A stretch of 64,000 nt of DNA from Usnea hakonensis (lineage: Eukaryota > Ascomycota > Lecanoromycetes > Lecanorales > Parmeliaceae). A program made the position numbers and the translations under genes. This document shows, in pieces, positions 12,033 to 24,067 of this stretch. The notes beneath the pieces are model-generated. The model did no database searches, was not told where the DNA came from, and worked only from the letters and a program-made list of their open reading frames with translations. How positions within the stretch are numbered: the first letter of the stretch is position 1; the number at the start of each line of letters is the position of its first letter. The DNA is taken from assembly GCA_013423325.1 (NCBI GenBank), contig BLJB01000107.1, positions 41,599 to 105,598 on the forward strand. Reading direction: 5' to 3'.

Positions 12033-15000
12033 TTACTCGAGACCTTGTTTAATCAAAGCAGCCAGTTCCTTCACCTGCATCAACGAACGGCAGTCAGCAA
12101 AAATGAAATTATTCCTCCGAGTCAATAAAAAGCCACGAGGATCAGACTCACCTTCGGCTGTCTCATTATGGTGAAATGGTTTCCTTCTACAGTCGCAAAG
12201 CGCATCTTCCCATCACCACCGAGCAGTTCATCCCACCCGTTACTGCCAAAATCCGTCCGATTTTCCAACAGCCACCGCATACTCTTCGGATCACTCTCCT
12301 CCCGCGGCAACTGCACGTCTTGGGGGTTGCCACACACGCCGTCGGTCGCCCAGATGGCAAACGTCTTTGGCGCTTTCGCCGCATCCATAGGTGTGGGCTT
12401 GTACTCGTCCAGCGCTTTTATGGCAGAGTCGAAATGGGGCAGGAGCCATTCGGGTGCTTCGCCAACGCCGGTGCCCAGGAGGCCAATCTGGTCGAGGAAA
12501 CGGTGGAAGCGGGCTGGGAGCGGCTCTAAGCGGATAGGGCAGGGGGAGTCGAGAAGGATGAGATGGGAGACCGTTTCGCCTTCTTGGATCAGTTGTTGGG
12601 CTACTTCGTAAGCGACGACGCCGCCCGCGGACCAGCCGCCGAGGTGGTAGGGTCCCATGGGCTGGCGGCGCTGAACTTCGGCTTTATAGAGGGCCGAGAC
12701 ACCAGGAATGCCGCAAGTGAATTGGGAGGGTTCCTTCATGAACGGGCAGTTGAGCCCGTAGACGGTTGTTGTGGATGGGGATATTGGGGAGATGGAGGCG
12801 TAGGAGGAAGCGGAGCCGGAGCCGTCTGGAAAGAGGAAGAGGGTTTGAGAGGCAGTCTTGGGGTTACCCTGAAGAAGGAGAGAGGTCGCAGTGGCTTTTG
12901 ATGCTAATTTTTCGACCGACTTCTCGACGACCGACGTCACCTCTTGGGCTGAGTTCTCCACAACAGCTGGTGTCGGTATGACGGGTTTTGACTTGGGATA
13001 CAGTGTGTTTTCGATGGCCGTCATGGAAGGATTTTCGACGAAGAAGTCGGAAGAGAGGTCCTGGCCAGTGGTTTCTCGTAGGTTGGCTAAGATGGTCAAG
13101 CTCATGAGGGAGTCCATCCCTAGGGAGGCTAGATTTGTCTCACCCAGAATCTCCTCCACCGGGACTCCCATCTCATCAGCAATGGTAGTCCGTATTGCTT
13201 CAGTCAATCCTTCGTCACCAGCTGATGATAAAGGCGTTGCGGAGGCGGTATGCTCAACAGAAGAGTCTCCTGACCGGTCACTGGTGGAAGTACTCGAGCT
13301 TATCGATTCGCATTCCGCTTCAACTGCTGTGGCACCTGCTGATTCATTGGCTGCAAAATACTTTGAGAACTCTGCAACTGTAGGGTGGTCCGTAAACAGT
13401 GTGGAGCTAAGATCCATGTCTAACTCCTCACGTAAACGTGATGAAATTGTCAGAGACATCAGTGAATCTACCCCCATTTCTTCAAATACAACATTGTCCG
13501 AGAGCTCTGAAGTCGGTACCCCAACTTCTTCGGCAACAGCGTTGAGAGCTCGACTCGAAAGTCCACTCTGAGTCTTCTTGACTGGTGGAGCAGATACAGG
13601 TGCGGGGGCTTCCTTAAGCTTCGCTTTGGTGGTGATTGGTGCATCTCCCTTGAAACCGACCTTTGCTGTCGACTTCTGTGCTGTGCCTCCAGCAGGTGGA
13701 AGGAAGGTATTCAATAATGTGCGAGGGATGCATTGGAATTTGAGACCATCAATCACCCCAATGATCTCGTCCTCGTCAAACAATAACACATCCCCGGCCA
13801 TCATCTTCCCGCCCGCTGGCTGCATCTTGACGTAGGATACGTATGTCTTGTCCTTTGATAAAGGACGAGCGAAGCACATCGACTCCCAACCGTGGGACAC
13901 GAAGACATTCGTCCTATTCCCAAGAGCCTCTTTGACATTGAGTACGAACCCAGACAGATGCCCTACGGAGTCAATCCAGTAAGGACTGCACAAGAAATCC
14001 CCATCATCTGCGGTGGTCTGGAAAGCGAGTTTGGCGGTCGCCTCGTACTCTTCAGAATTGAGAGCGACCTCTTCCATGCCACGATAAGTAGCGCTGTACT
14101 TCACAAAGCTTCCAAACAGCGAATAAGCCATGGTCCTGTGGACCTTCTCAGCCATGCCGTTGTTTACACCATCTTGAAGGGCCTGTACCCGAGGTCTAAT
14201 GAGGTATCGATATCGCGACCAGGTTGTCAACATCGCTTCGGGGTCTAGGTACGAAACTGTACATTTGGCGTGCTCAACCTTCGTCTTCCCTTCGGACGTG
14301 ACGCTGTAGAAACGGAGTCTGACATTTCCACTATTGAGATGTGCGGAGCCATCGACTCGGAGAAGCTGTGGCTCACTGCCTTTCGATGCGATCAACGGCT
14401 TATCAACCTCCATGGCTCCGCAGCTGAGAGCTGGCACTTCCGCATCCGGTCTCAGCTGTCGGTGCAGATAATCGGCGATCGTGAGTGCCATATCTGCGTA
14501 CAGCGACGAAGGGCAAAGGGCCGTGTCGTTGACCATGTGGCCTTGAATTGCTGCTTTGAGTTTGGGCTCTGATATGTCAGATTCAATAGTCACGCTGGCT
14601 TCGGAGTCACCTATGCTTTCGTCTACGATCTTCTGAACAGAGGTCGTGGATAGCTTCGGAGTCGGTTCTGGAGCTTCTTGGATTGCTCCGACTTCTCCTT
14701 TTGTCAAAGTCCAATTACCAGTGTAATCAATCCAGTGGTTCTTGAGATCGAAACTGTAAGTTGGAAGACGCAAGAGCCGTTGTAATGGATTGAAGTCTCT
14801 CTGATACTCGTTCCAATCAATTTCAAGACCACTTCCATATAGCGAGACTAAGCTGCTATTTATGACCTTCCAGTCGTCCTCTTTGCGGCGAAGGGAAGGC
14901 ACAGCGGTGGTTGTTGCACCCATTTGCTTCCTGACCATGGCCAGACAGACAGGATGTGGACCAACCTCAACCCATACTGTCTTTTCAGTGAGTGTACCAT

Positions 15001-18000
15001 CGCGAATACCGGCCTCGATTCCTCTGGGAAAATTAACCATTTGGCGTGCGTGATGTACCACATAAAGTGGATTGAAAGAGCCTCCCTTGCGAATAACGTC
15101 CCCAAGAAGTGGGGAGAGTACGGGGATGGATGGAGGGTTGAAAGTCACCCCTTTGGCAATCTTCTCATAGCTATCCAGAACTGGTTCCACTTGCGAAATG
15201 TGGAACGCAAACGGAATGCATAACTTGGTGGCCTTGATCCCATTGCGAGAAAGTTCTTCGGCGATTTTGTCGATCCGTTCATTGGAACCACCCAGGACCG
15301 TCTCACTGGAGCTGTTGATACAAGCAATCTCGATCCCACGGTCTGCAATGTAGGGTTCGATGGAGCTTACAGACGAAGCGACCGCCAACATAGCGTGAGT
15401 ACCTGGGGTGCACTTTGTTACTAGCTCTTGTGCTCGTCTTCCCACCAAGGCAATCGTGTCTGCTACTGAGAGTACACCAGCGGCATTTAGGGCTGCGTAC
15501 TCGCCAAGACTATGCCCGATTACTACTGCCGGTGTCACGCCCCAGGACATCCATAATCGAGTCAATGCCATCTGAACACATGTCTGACCTAGCTGCACGA
15601 CCACGGGAGATAGTTCAGATATATCACTCAAGCTGCCATCCACCAATGCAAGGAAAGATGGAAGACCTTGAGACTGAGCGATCGCGTTGAATTTGTGTAT
15701 GTCCGTTTGAAATTGGGTGGAATGTTCGAAAAGTTGCTTGCCTAACGCAGCATAGTGGGAGCCTTGACCAGTGAATACGAAAGCAACGTCGGGTACTTCA
15801 GGCGCTATAGGAGCGATGTCTCTGTCTAGTGATGAGGCAAGAGACTTTCTTATCGTCGAAAGATCCGATTCAGCCACTGCTACACGGTAATTGTGGTGCA
15901 TTCGACGCGCGGTGGTCGTGTATGAAAGACTTGGTAATGCCATGGCAGGGTTGTCACCAATAAAGTCGACCAGCCGCTGTAGATTGTTGCGCAAAGACGA
16001 TTTGGATCTTCCGGATACCGCGACAATTTGCGTGGAGCGCGGGTCATGAGTCTGTCCCTCAACGACCAATGGAGCATCTACTAATATCACACCCGTGTTC
16101 CCTCCCGCGGCGGAGAAGTTGCTGATGTAGACTCTTCGACATTGTCCGTTTGGCCGTGGCCAAGGCGTTGTTTTCACGGGAATGTGCACGTTGCGGGCGA
16201 TGAGATCCTTTGGAAACCCTTGGTTCATGACCCCTTTAATGCCGCAATTTGGAGCAATTGCATTTTTCTCCATCATCAAAAGCACTTTGATAAGTGCACA
16301 AACACCCGATGCAGCTTCGCCGTGGCCAATATTTGCTTTGACTGCTCCGAGATAAAGTGGTTGGTCCGACCGTCGTTTGCGAATAGGGTCTGCGAACACA
16401 TTGGTGACCGATTGCATTTCTGTACCGTCACCTGCCTGAGTCCCTGTACCATGCATTTCTACATAACTTATGTCGTTGGGGTCAATGTTGGATTTGTTCA
16501 GTAGCTGCTTATACAAATATTGTTGTGTCGGTGCATGAGGATGGGTGATTGAGATGGCGTCCGCCGAATGGTTGGTTCCAGATGCCAAAATCACCCCAAG
16601 AATATTGTCTTTGTCGGCTTCAGCGTCTTCGAGTCTCTTCAGTACGACTGAAGCAACTCCCTCGCCCCGACAATACCCATCAGCGTCATTATCAAATGTC
16701 TGGCAATTACCCGTCTTTGAGAGAAATTGTCCACGGCTCAAACCGCTAAAGATATCCGGGTTCGACAGAACATTCATACCGCCAGTGACTGCGGTGTCAC
16801 AATCGCCAGACCGGAGTGAGGTTATGGCCAGTTGAAGTGCTGCGAAAGACGAGGAGCATGCTGTATCAACACTATAACTAGGGCCGCTGAACTTGAAGTA
16901 ATAGTTTATTCTCCCGGGAGCAAAGGCGCGTACTCCACCAGGGATAAAGTAAGTGTCGATGTTCTGTCCCTCCTGAATTTCCCGCCAATCATCACTGGTC
17001 TGACCGTAAAATGTGCCAATGCGATGGAGCCTCGTCGAGGAAGTTCTGTTCGGGACGTAGCCGGACATCTCGAGACTTTCGTATGCAGTGAGGAGCGCAA
17101 GCCTATGCATGGGGTCCGTTTGAAGTGCCTCACGAGGACTCATGCGAAAGAAGCGAGCGTCAAATAAACCCGGTTCGTCAATGAAGCATCCAAACGGAGT
17201 GTGACTGGTGTTCTTTCGTTGCCCAGTTGGGTCAATGTGAGACTCGTCGAAACGATCTTTCGGAATGACTTTGTGCGTATCAGTGCCCTTTTCCAGCAAC
17301 TCCCAAAATAGCTCGTGGTTTGCGGCATTTGGGAATCTGCCTGACATCCCGACGATGGCGATCTTTGAGTCTGCGAATTTTCCCGAGGATTGATTCGAAG
17401 CATTAGCATTTGGGGCAAAATTCCATAAACCGTCATCCAAAGCTGCTACGCAGCTGTGTTTGTTTTTTTGCAGCGCTGAAACTAATCCCCTACCTACCTC
17501 TGCTGGGCCCGCAGGAAAGATAGTACATTCAGACACCCTTGATTTTTCCATCTCAGAGCAGGTACCTTGAATGACTCGATCCCAATTGAGTGGTTTCCTT
17601 AGAATCTCTTCCAAGGCAGCCCCAATCAGATCAAAAGTCTTCCTTGCTTGGAATAATTCTCCAGTGTACGACGAGAAAACGGGTACTCTTGATTCGTAAG
17701 AGCCCAAGGTTTCTCGAAATGGTTGCAAGATATCCTGCAAACATTTCTCGTTGTACACATGTTCGGCATGGTACGGTCCATGCACAGGAAGTTGGACTTG
17801 CCTGAGGGATTGAGATGCGGGCGACGAGTTAGCTAGCCTTTGTAATGTGGAGGGTGGACCGCTAATGGTTAGTGAGTGAGAAGATACTGCGCTTATATAT
17901 ACTTGATTCGATGCTGAGATGTTCTAAGTGAAGTGAGCGAGAGTCTACATATCAACGCAGGGGCATGGCACCTACCTCGTGAGCGTGGAATTGTCCAAGC

Positions 18001-18603
18001 AGATCCCTCATTTTCTCTTGACTTGATTCAGCCACAGCCACAGACCAGCTGGCTTGGCGGCTCGGCCCTTGCTGCAGCCGCTCTCTCGCGTCTGCGACAG
18101 CGACGCCGACTCGGAATGCGATCCGTACCAGAAGTACCCCGAGAGCCGGCAGATCTGCTAGACTGCGAGATGAGCTTGCAGCTATAGCGGCTAGTAGTCC
18201 GGTGCATGATCCTATGATCCGGGTGCTGGAATCATTGAGGTGTTTGGAAGTTGCTTGTAAGAAGCTAAGTGTGAAGTCAACATCTATGTTGAAGAGAGCT
18301 TGATTTTACTCACCTGATGAGACAAGCCACTTGTGACAAAGTGCATATGGCGCTTTCAATCGCTGGATTCGATATATTCGACCCGTCCAACCAATCTACA
18401 ATATCGAGTAGCGTCGAAAAATCAGGTAATCCTTTTCTTGTGAGGACTGATTGATGGGAGACCTCGTCTTTCAAAGCGGCAACTGCAGATTCTAGGAACG
18501 AAGTTAAGGTAGGCAAGTCCTTCTGATGCAGCTTTGCCCGCAGATTGTTGTGGTAGTCAGTGGCCTGATCGCCAAATATGAGTATGTCCATTTTGGGCGA
18601 CAT
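12033..18603 (-). CDS. Non-reducing polyketide synthase, SAT-KS-MAT-PT-ACP-ACP-TE
   Basis: The spliced protein has 2117 aa from four exons: 18603-18314, 18225-17976, 17923-12152 and 12074-12033. Introns (88, 52, 77 bp) have GTGAGT/GTAGGT donors and keep frame. Domains in order: SAT with GSCTG (active Cys about 104) and SGPPSTL/GPYHAEH motifs; KS with DTACSSS (Cys about 536) and HGTGTQAGD; MAT with GHSLGEYAA (Ser about 985); PT with dehydrase-like His about 1309 (GHMVNDTALCP) and Asp about 1498 (WIDSVGHL); two ACPs with GVDSLMSLT and GMDSLMSLT (Ser about 1667 and 1785); TE with GWSAGG (Ser about 1945) and GNHF (His about 2096). All catalytic residues are present, so the enzyme should be functional. 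It builds an unreduced poly-beta-keto chain from acetyl/malonyl units, PT sets the aromatic cyclisation, and TE releases by Claisen cyclisation or lactonisation. The precise product cannot be read from sequence. Confidence 0.95.
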
Positions 18604-19472
18604 TCTTTAGGAAGACAACGGGAGAGGTAGCAGATCGATAGCTAAGTTTCAAAGTCGAGTGGACAAATAGCCTTATTGATATAAACATGGAATTGACCGG
18701 TCTTCTAGTTTCTTATAACGACACAGCAGATACTACCCTGATATCCCAATCCGTGTACTAAATGAGGCCCCAAAGTGACATCGTTCCATCTCTTCTCGAA
18801 CCAGCTCAACGGCGACGCACTCGTCCCGTGCGGCCAGCGAACCTTTCGCCCTGGAACCCCAAAGGCACTTCCATCGGGTTTCCAGAAGGCGCGAAGTAGG
18901 CGAAATCGTCGTGACCAGTAAGAGAACCCTTCCCCAGAACCGGCGTTACTTTGTTTCTTACTAGCCCAAGTCCATTCGGCGACTACAGAAACCAATACTG
19001 ACACGTTTCTCGCCGCTGGCTCTGGTTCGGCAACGGGAGGTCTGAGATAAGCCTTGGTGGGCAGAGAAAACGCAGTCAGCGTCCTTTCTTTTCGCGGAAG
19101 ACGACGACGGTAAGTGACTATGAGCGATAGGCCGAAATCAATCTTTGTCGATCTTTACCTGCCACCACCTTGACCGTTTCAACCTCGCCTAAGCAACCCC
19201 AAACTCGGTCTTATCGCCAAGTCATACCACCCAGGGCGCAGCAGTCATACCTCATACCACGATCAATGAACTCTATAGCCCCACCACTTAAAAGACCATA
19301 ATCCCAGTTTTCCGCCCCTCACTAACGCACCGACCTCGGCACAACTCTGTCCAAGATTCGTGTAGCGTACGTAGTTCACTTGCACAGAGTACGCTAGGCA
19401 CAACATAGTGAACGTTCCCTGTCCCGCGAATCCTGCAGGTGAAACAAAAGCCAAGCCCCATCCCCGAGCCCC

Positions 19473-19500
19473 ACGGCCAAGACCTTTCGGGCCTTGGCTT
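19473..19500. repeat. Imperfect inverted repeat
   Basis: The arms are AGCCAAGGCCC and GGTCTTGGC on the minus strand around a GAAA centre. It resembles the perfect hairpin at 20030-20063 in its CCCGAAAGG core. Confidence 0.5.
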
Positions 19501-19772
19501 TCGCCCTCCGAATTCGCGCAAGGCCCGGTTCCAACGGTCGCCTAAAATTAAAGTAAAATACCTTGGGTAGGTGTGCTTGGCATATCTCGTAGCCTCCTTT
19601 TTACGTGCGTTTCTTGGGGCGTGAGGTTTGAGAACGGGGGGTGGGGAGGGATTATGATTCGCGGATTGGGGTGTAAGGCGGGGGGATTTTCTTTTTTTTT
19701 GTTTTTTTTTGTTGAGAGGGTAAGTTGGGATGAGGTCGGTTGCGCTGGGTAGTGAAAAGCTTGTTTAAGGCC

Positions 19773-19883
19773 TTCTAAATCTACTCTCAAATCCACTGAT
19801 TTCTTCTTTTTCTCAGGGGGAGACCCCCTGAACCCCCCCTTCTCTTCTAAATCCACTCCCAAATCCACTGATTTCTTCTTTTT
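19773..19883. repeat. Direct repeat, two 39-bp copies
   Basis: Copies at 19773-19811 and 19845-19883 differ at 2 of 39 positions and begin TTCTAAATC and end ATTTCTTCTTTTT. The 33 bp between them contain a small GGGGGAGACCCCC palindrome. Confidence 0.8.
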
Positions 19884-20029
19884 GATATAGAACCTACAAT
19901 AGGCGGTCAAAATCTTTATATAAAGTATTATTTAAAAGTTCTTGAGACTTTTCTATTCGGGTATAACGCCTGTTTAGAGTGTGTTTTAGCGCCGGATAGG
20001 TAGAATTCAATTATATGATTGGCCAGCGT

Positions 20030-20063
20030 AGGGAGCTAAGGCCCGAAAGGGCCTTAGCTCCCT
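20030..20063. repeat. Perfect 15-bp inverted repeat with GAAA loop
   Basis: AGGGAGCTAAGGCCC at 20030-20044 is followed by GAAA (20045-20048) and its exact reverse complement at 20049-20063. It lies 240 bp beyond the 3' end of the monooxygenase, so it is too far for a simple 3' terminator hairpin and nuclear fungal genes do not need one. Confidence 0.85.
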
Positions 20064-20301
20064 GCACTTTTTTCTGAAATCAACTCAGCATAAGAGAAAG
20101 CAAGCTTTCCAATGATTCCTAGTAAGTCTATCGTGGAAAAGGATGGCCTTTGATATGAACATATCTCATGTAATTTTGTGCGCTTCGGAAACGATGCCAC
20201 GATTTGCGAAATACTCGTAGTGATCAAAGCTGATCAAAGCAGGCTCTACAGATTCCATCCACCCATCTATAATCATAACAAACGGACCATGAACGAAACA
20301 C

Positions 20302-21627
20302 CTACACAGAAACACCATTCTTCGACCCCTGCAACTCCTCATACATCCTCTTCTTCGCCATCTCCACCTGCGCATCCAAATCCTCATCCCAAATCCAACC
20401 AAACCTCTCCTCCAACGTCTCCCTGATCTTCCCAAAATCCTCCCCCGTCCTCTCCCCCCGCATCATGCAAACATCCCCATTCTCCTTACTCGTCTCCACA
20501 ACCCTGAGCGTCCGCGGCCGCCTCACAGCATCATACGCCGCAAACGCTCCCTCCACATGCTCGGTCCGTTTGACGGATTCGTCCGCAAGGAGAGTGCACA
20601 TCACGAGCGCGTCTTCGAACGCCTGTCCGCACCCGGCGCCTTGGTGGGGACAGGACGCGTGGGCGGCGTCGCCGATGAGGGCGAAGGTGCCGGTGTAGAA
20701 GGTGGGAGTTGAGGGGTGATGGAAGAGGGCCCATTTGGAGGGGTTGTCGATCAAAGAGACTATTTTTCGCATGAGGGGACCGCAGGTGGCGAAGTCGTGC
20801 TGAGCGGCTGATGGGGTTGAGGGGATGACCCATTCGTTGTGCTCCCATTTGGGGATGGTGCGGGCGGCGACGAGGTTGAGGAGGGTGCCTTTTTCGATGG
20901 GGTAGGTTGTCGTCAGGGAGTTGGGACCTATGTTCACCATGCTGTTTCGGGCGAATTCGTCGCCGAGGACGGCGACTGCTCTTTCCATGGGGACCATGCC
21001 TCGATAGGCGAATTCGCCGGCGAATTTGGGCTCTGCGTCGGGAGAGTGCTCTCCGAGGAGGATTTGTCTGCATTTTGATTTGATGCCGTCGCTTCCTACC
21101 ACGACATCCGCTTCGACAGAGGTCTCGTCCGCGAAGGTCAAGGAGTATTTGCCGGTGTCTCCTTTTGTGATGTCGACCAGTCTCTTCCCCATGTGAAAGC
21201 TCCCGTTAGGTAAGAGGGAAACCAAGTCTTTCGCGAGCAGTGTCCGATGCACACTCTCTTGTCCCGTATTGGCACAGATCACAGAAGTGACCAATTCCCC
21301 GTCGGTCAAGCCATTCCGATAGTCCATGTAGGTGGTCTTCTTGCTCTCCCATCCCTGTCCCGACGAGCGTTTTGCGAATGCATCGTAGACATCGGGACTG
21401 ATTTTCTTCATGGCTTCCATTGAGTTTTTCGCAAAGACCAGTCCTGCCCCAGCGTCCGTCCAGGTGCTCGCGCCTTCGTAGATTTGAGTCGAGATGCCGC
21501 GTTGAATCAAGCCTATGGCGAGAGCGAGGCCGGCAAGGCCTCCGCCAACGATAGCAATGTCGAGCTGCTTTTTGACGTTGGGGGCCCTTGCGTCGTCATT
21601 TTTTTCTGAAGTTTGTCGAATGGCCAT
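20302..21627 (-). CDS. FAD-dependent monooxygenase (salicylate-hydroxylase-like, group A)
   Basis: The protein has 441 aa with no intron. A Rossmann FAD-binding motif IVGGGLAGLALAIGL lies at about residues 26-40. The DG motif is GSDGIKSKCR near 180 and the GD motif is LIGDAAHASCPHQGAGC near 325, the standard signatures of NAD(P)H-dependent aromatic hydroxylases. The protein is cytosolic, with no signal or membrane segment. The family hydroxylates phenols, sometimes with decarboxylation. Next to a non-reducing synthase it most likely hydroxylates or dearomatises the polyketide. It is transcribed divergently from the SDR gene with an 834-bp shared upstream region. Confidence 0.9.
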   Translation of the reverse strand: MAIRQTSEKNDDARAPNVKKQLDIAIVGGGLAGLALAIGLIQRGISTQIYEGASTWTDAGAGLVFAKNSMEAMKKISPDVYDAFAKRSSGQGWESKKTTYMDYRNGLTDGELVTSVICANTGQESVHRTLLAKDLVSLLPNGSFHMGKRLVDITKGDTGKYSLTFADETSVEADVVVGSDGIKSKCRQILLGEHSPDAEPKFAGEFAYRGMVPMERAVAVLGDEFARNSMVNIGPNSLTTTYPIEKGTLLNLVAARTIPKWEHNEWVIPSTPSAAQHDFATCGPLMRKIVSLIDNPSKWALFHHPSTPTFYTGTFALIGDAAHASCPHQGAGCGQAFEDALVMCTLLADESVKRTEHVEGAFAAYDAVRRPRTLRVVETSKENGDVCMMRGERTGEDFGKIRETLEERFGWIWDEDLDAQVEMAKKRMYEELQGSKNGVSV

Positions 21628-22461
21628 CTTGCTGGCACGTTTTCGATTTGCTTGGGCTGCAGATTTGAAGAATATTTGTCTGTCTGGAAGGGAATTGGAA
21701 TGTACAAGTGTGAGATTTAGTGGGGATGGAATATGTGCTCTTCCTCTTGCGGAGGATATGTATCGACAGACCCTCCATTTCCGAAAACACTTAGCGGGTA
21801 GGCGATCGGTGAAGAGCTACATGGTCGATCTCAAAAATCACGGACTGAGCCTTAACGATGTTACTATACCAAAAGTACAACATACAAAGGATTGTCACTT
21901 CCTCGCCGAATGTTTCGGAGCTTCGCGCTTTCTCGCGCGGGCCTTCCACCACCGAGCGGCGAGCCTTTTCGGTAAGATAAGCCTATTGAGATAGCTTAAG
22001 GTACTTTACCACTTTACTTGGTCGAACCTTGTTCGCCATGCCGATCTGCTTCGACGATTGCGTCATCTTATCCTTATCCCTATCCCCCTAAAGCTCCTAA
22101 AACTCCAAATGTTTCGGCTGAAAATCGTCACCAAAATCTCCGCGATGCAACGTCTCATGCGTCTTAGTCTTAGCGCCAAGCCAATGCATTTGAGTCGATT
22201 TCTGGAATGGCCATGGTGTCGCGCCGAAGAAAGGTAAGACCGGGAAATTGATGAACATGGATTTGTTTTCTTGTAAACGAAAATTGCTCGTTCAGGGTTC
22301 ACACATTCTTGGCTATTTGTGTTCCTGCTGCTCCACACTACAACTACCATTGGCCAATTTATGGACACATAAGGAGAGGAACTCTTTCCTTTACAGAAAA
22401 CGAAATTCCAACCAAGGCGAAGACGTACTATACACCTAAGCAATATCCAACGAGTGACACA
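21628..22461. promoter_or_regulatory. Divergent promoter region between monooxygenase and SDR
   Basis: The two oxidoreductase genes are read outward from this 834-bp stretch, so co-regulation is plausible. It contains a TTAAGGTAC motif at about 21990 and a CG-rich inverted stretch at 21915-21945. No specific regulator site could be identified with confidence. Confidence 0.4.
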
Positions 22462-23399
22462 ATGGCTCCGAACCCAGCAGCAGCAGGTTTGATATCCATC
22501 ATATTAGCCGTCTGGATTGCGTGTGCTAAAAAGTGATCCTAGGTTTCAACTTCACATCTGCCTTGAGGTCTGACACTTACCCTGCCATTGACCCTACTAA
22601 GCTGGATCTGGGAGGCAAATACGTCTTCTTGAGTGGAGCTTCGAAAGGCATTGGACATGCCGCTGCCATCTCTTTCGTCAACGCTGGCGTGGCAGCAATC
22701 GCGATCGCTGCACGCTCAGACCTCTCGGTCCTTGAACGAGACATGCATGAAGCTGCCAAAGTAGCAGGCAAGCCATCGCCCCATATCAAGGCAATTTGCC
22801 TCGATATTCTTGATGCTCAGAGCATAGAGCGTGCAGCTAAAGAGACATCGGACGCCTTTGGCAGACTTGACATTCTTATCAACAACGCAGGAGTGATGGA
22901 AGAGTTCAAAACCACTCTGGACGGTGATCCCGAAACTTGGTGGCAGACCTGGACCGTGAACATCCGGGGCACCTATTTGCTAACGCGAGCGTTGTTGCCT
23001 CTGATGCTCAAAGGAGGTGACAAGCAAATCATCATGCTCACCAGTATCGGAGCTTTCATGCCTACTCCTGGAGGCTCAGGCTACCAAATCAGCAAACTCG
23101 CGATTTTGCGCTATGCTGAGTATCTGAATGTTGAGTATGGTGCTCAGGGTGTAGTAGCTTATGGGCTTCATCCTGGAGCTATCGCGACCGACATTGGCCT
23201 CACGATGCCGAGCTTCTTGCACCACAAATTAGTGGACACGCCTAAGCTTGCAGCGGACACGATAGTCTTTCTGGTTTCGCAGAAGAGAGAGTGGTTGAGG
23301 GGACGGTATGTTTCGTGCACGTGGGACATGCCAGAGTTGTGTAAGAGGGAGGAGGAGATTGTGAGCGAGGATAAGCTGAAGATCAAACTTGCCCTATGA
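22462..23399 (+). CDS. Short-chain dehydrogenase/reductase
   Basis: The protein has 293 aa from two exons, 22462-22486 and 22543-23399. The 56-bp intron has an unusual GTTTGA donor and a CCTAG acceptor; splicing gives MAPNPAAAGFNFTSAL and keeps frame. The cofactor loop is GASKGIG (about residue 38), the NNAG motif is ILINNAGV (near 115), and the catalytic residues are Ser in LTSIGAF and Tyr/Lys in SGYQISK. The product is an NAD(P)H-dependent ketone or alcohol oxidoreductase, classical SDR. In the cluster it would reduce or oxidise a polyketide carbonyl. The substrate is not predictable. The first exon is short, so the start is less certain than the body. Confidence 0.88.
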
Positions 23400-24067
23400 A
23401 ATATTTCGATATAGCTGGATGATTTCGATTGAGTTTCGAGAATAGAAGCCCTTTCACAATAGCAATCTTGATGAGTCTGAAGAAGCACCAGTATAGCGCG
23501 GCTTGGCATTGCATAAGAATCAGGCAGTCTGGTAGGTACGAGTACTCGGTCGATTTGATAGTAGCAGCGCGGGTAATACATTGTTACCAAACCAAGGCAA
23601 GTATGGTCCCTGCATGCCGATGCAGTCTTGAATGGTGGGTTGATTGCGAACAGTGCAGTAGTACGTTGACTTGCCCACGCTAGTCCTGCATCGGGAAGCA
23701 CTCAAGCAAGATGAAGTCACGGTATGTATGTCTCGTATTGCCTTTCTTTGGTACGAACACTGGAGCGTGCTGAAGACAACGAGAAGTCCGAAGACCCGAA
23801 AAAGAGAAACCACTTTCGGCGCTCGCTTAACATCTTTCAAACGAAGCAGATAAGGAGAAAATAGGCGAAGACATGGACACGTCAGGAAACGCAGCTTATT
23901 CTCGCCTTCCCTTTGAAGCATTGATTGGAACGACTCGTAGGCCGCGAGGCCTGTTTCGATGCCAGACCTTACAAGAGCGAGGCCTCCCACTTCGACAAGG
24001 TTTTTGTTTTCATATTCTCTTCTCAGCAACAGCAGCATTCTATCAGCAACAGAGATAATCTATCGTC

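Larger units (their letters stand above)
18604..20301. other. Synthase promoter and repeat-bearing intergenic region
   Basis: No gene is supported. The first few hundred bases would hold the synthase promoter. I looked for TCGN5CGA sites in the promoter and found none convincing. From 19470 onwards the DNA carries inverted and direct repeats (listed separately) and T-rich homopolymers (19692-19710), suggesting an old mobile-element relic or repeat insertion between synthase and monooxygenase. Confidence 0.5.

Noticed and set aside
18111..18121. TCGGAATGCGA, matching the AflR-type TCGN5CGA site
   Set aside because: It lies inside synthase exon 2 (SAT coding) and one match to a 6-base consensus is expected by chance.
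19548..19910. 120-codon minus-strand ORF with repeated KKKSVDL peptide
   Set aside because: The repeated peptide only reflects the 39-bp direct repeats; the rest is low-complexity.
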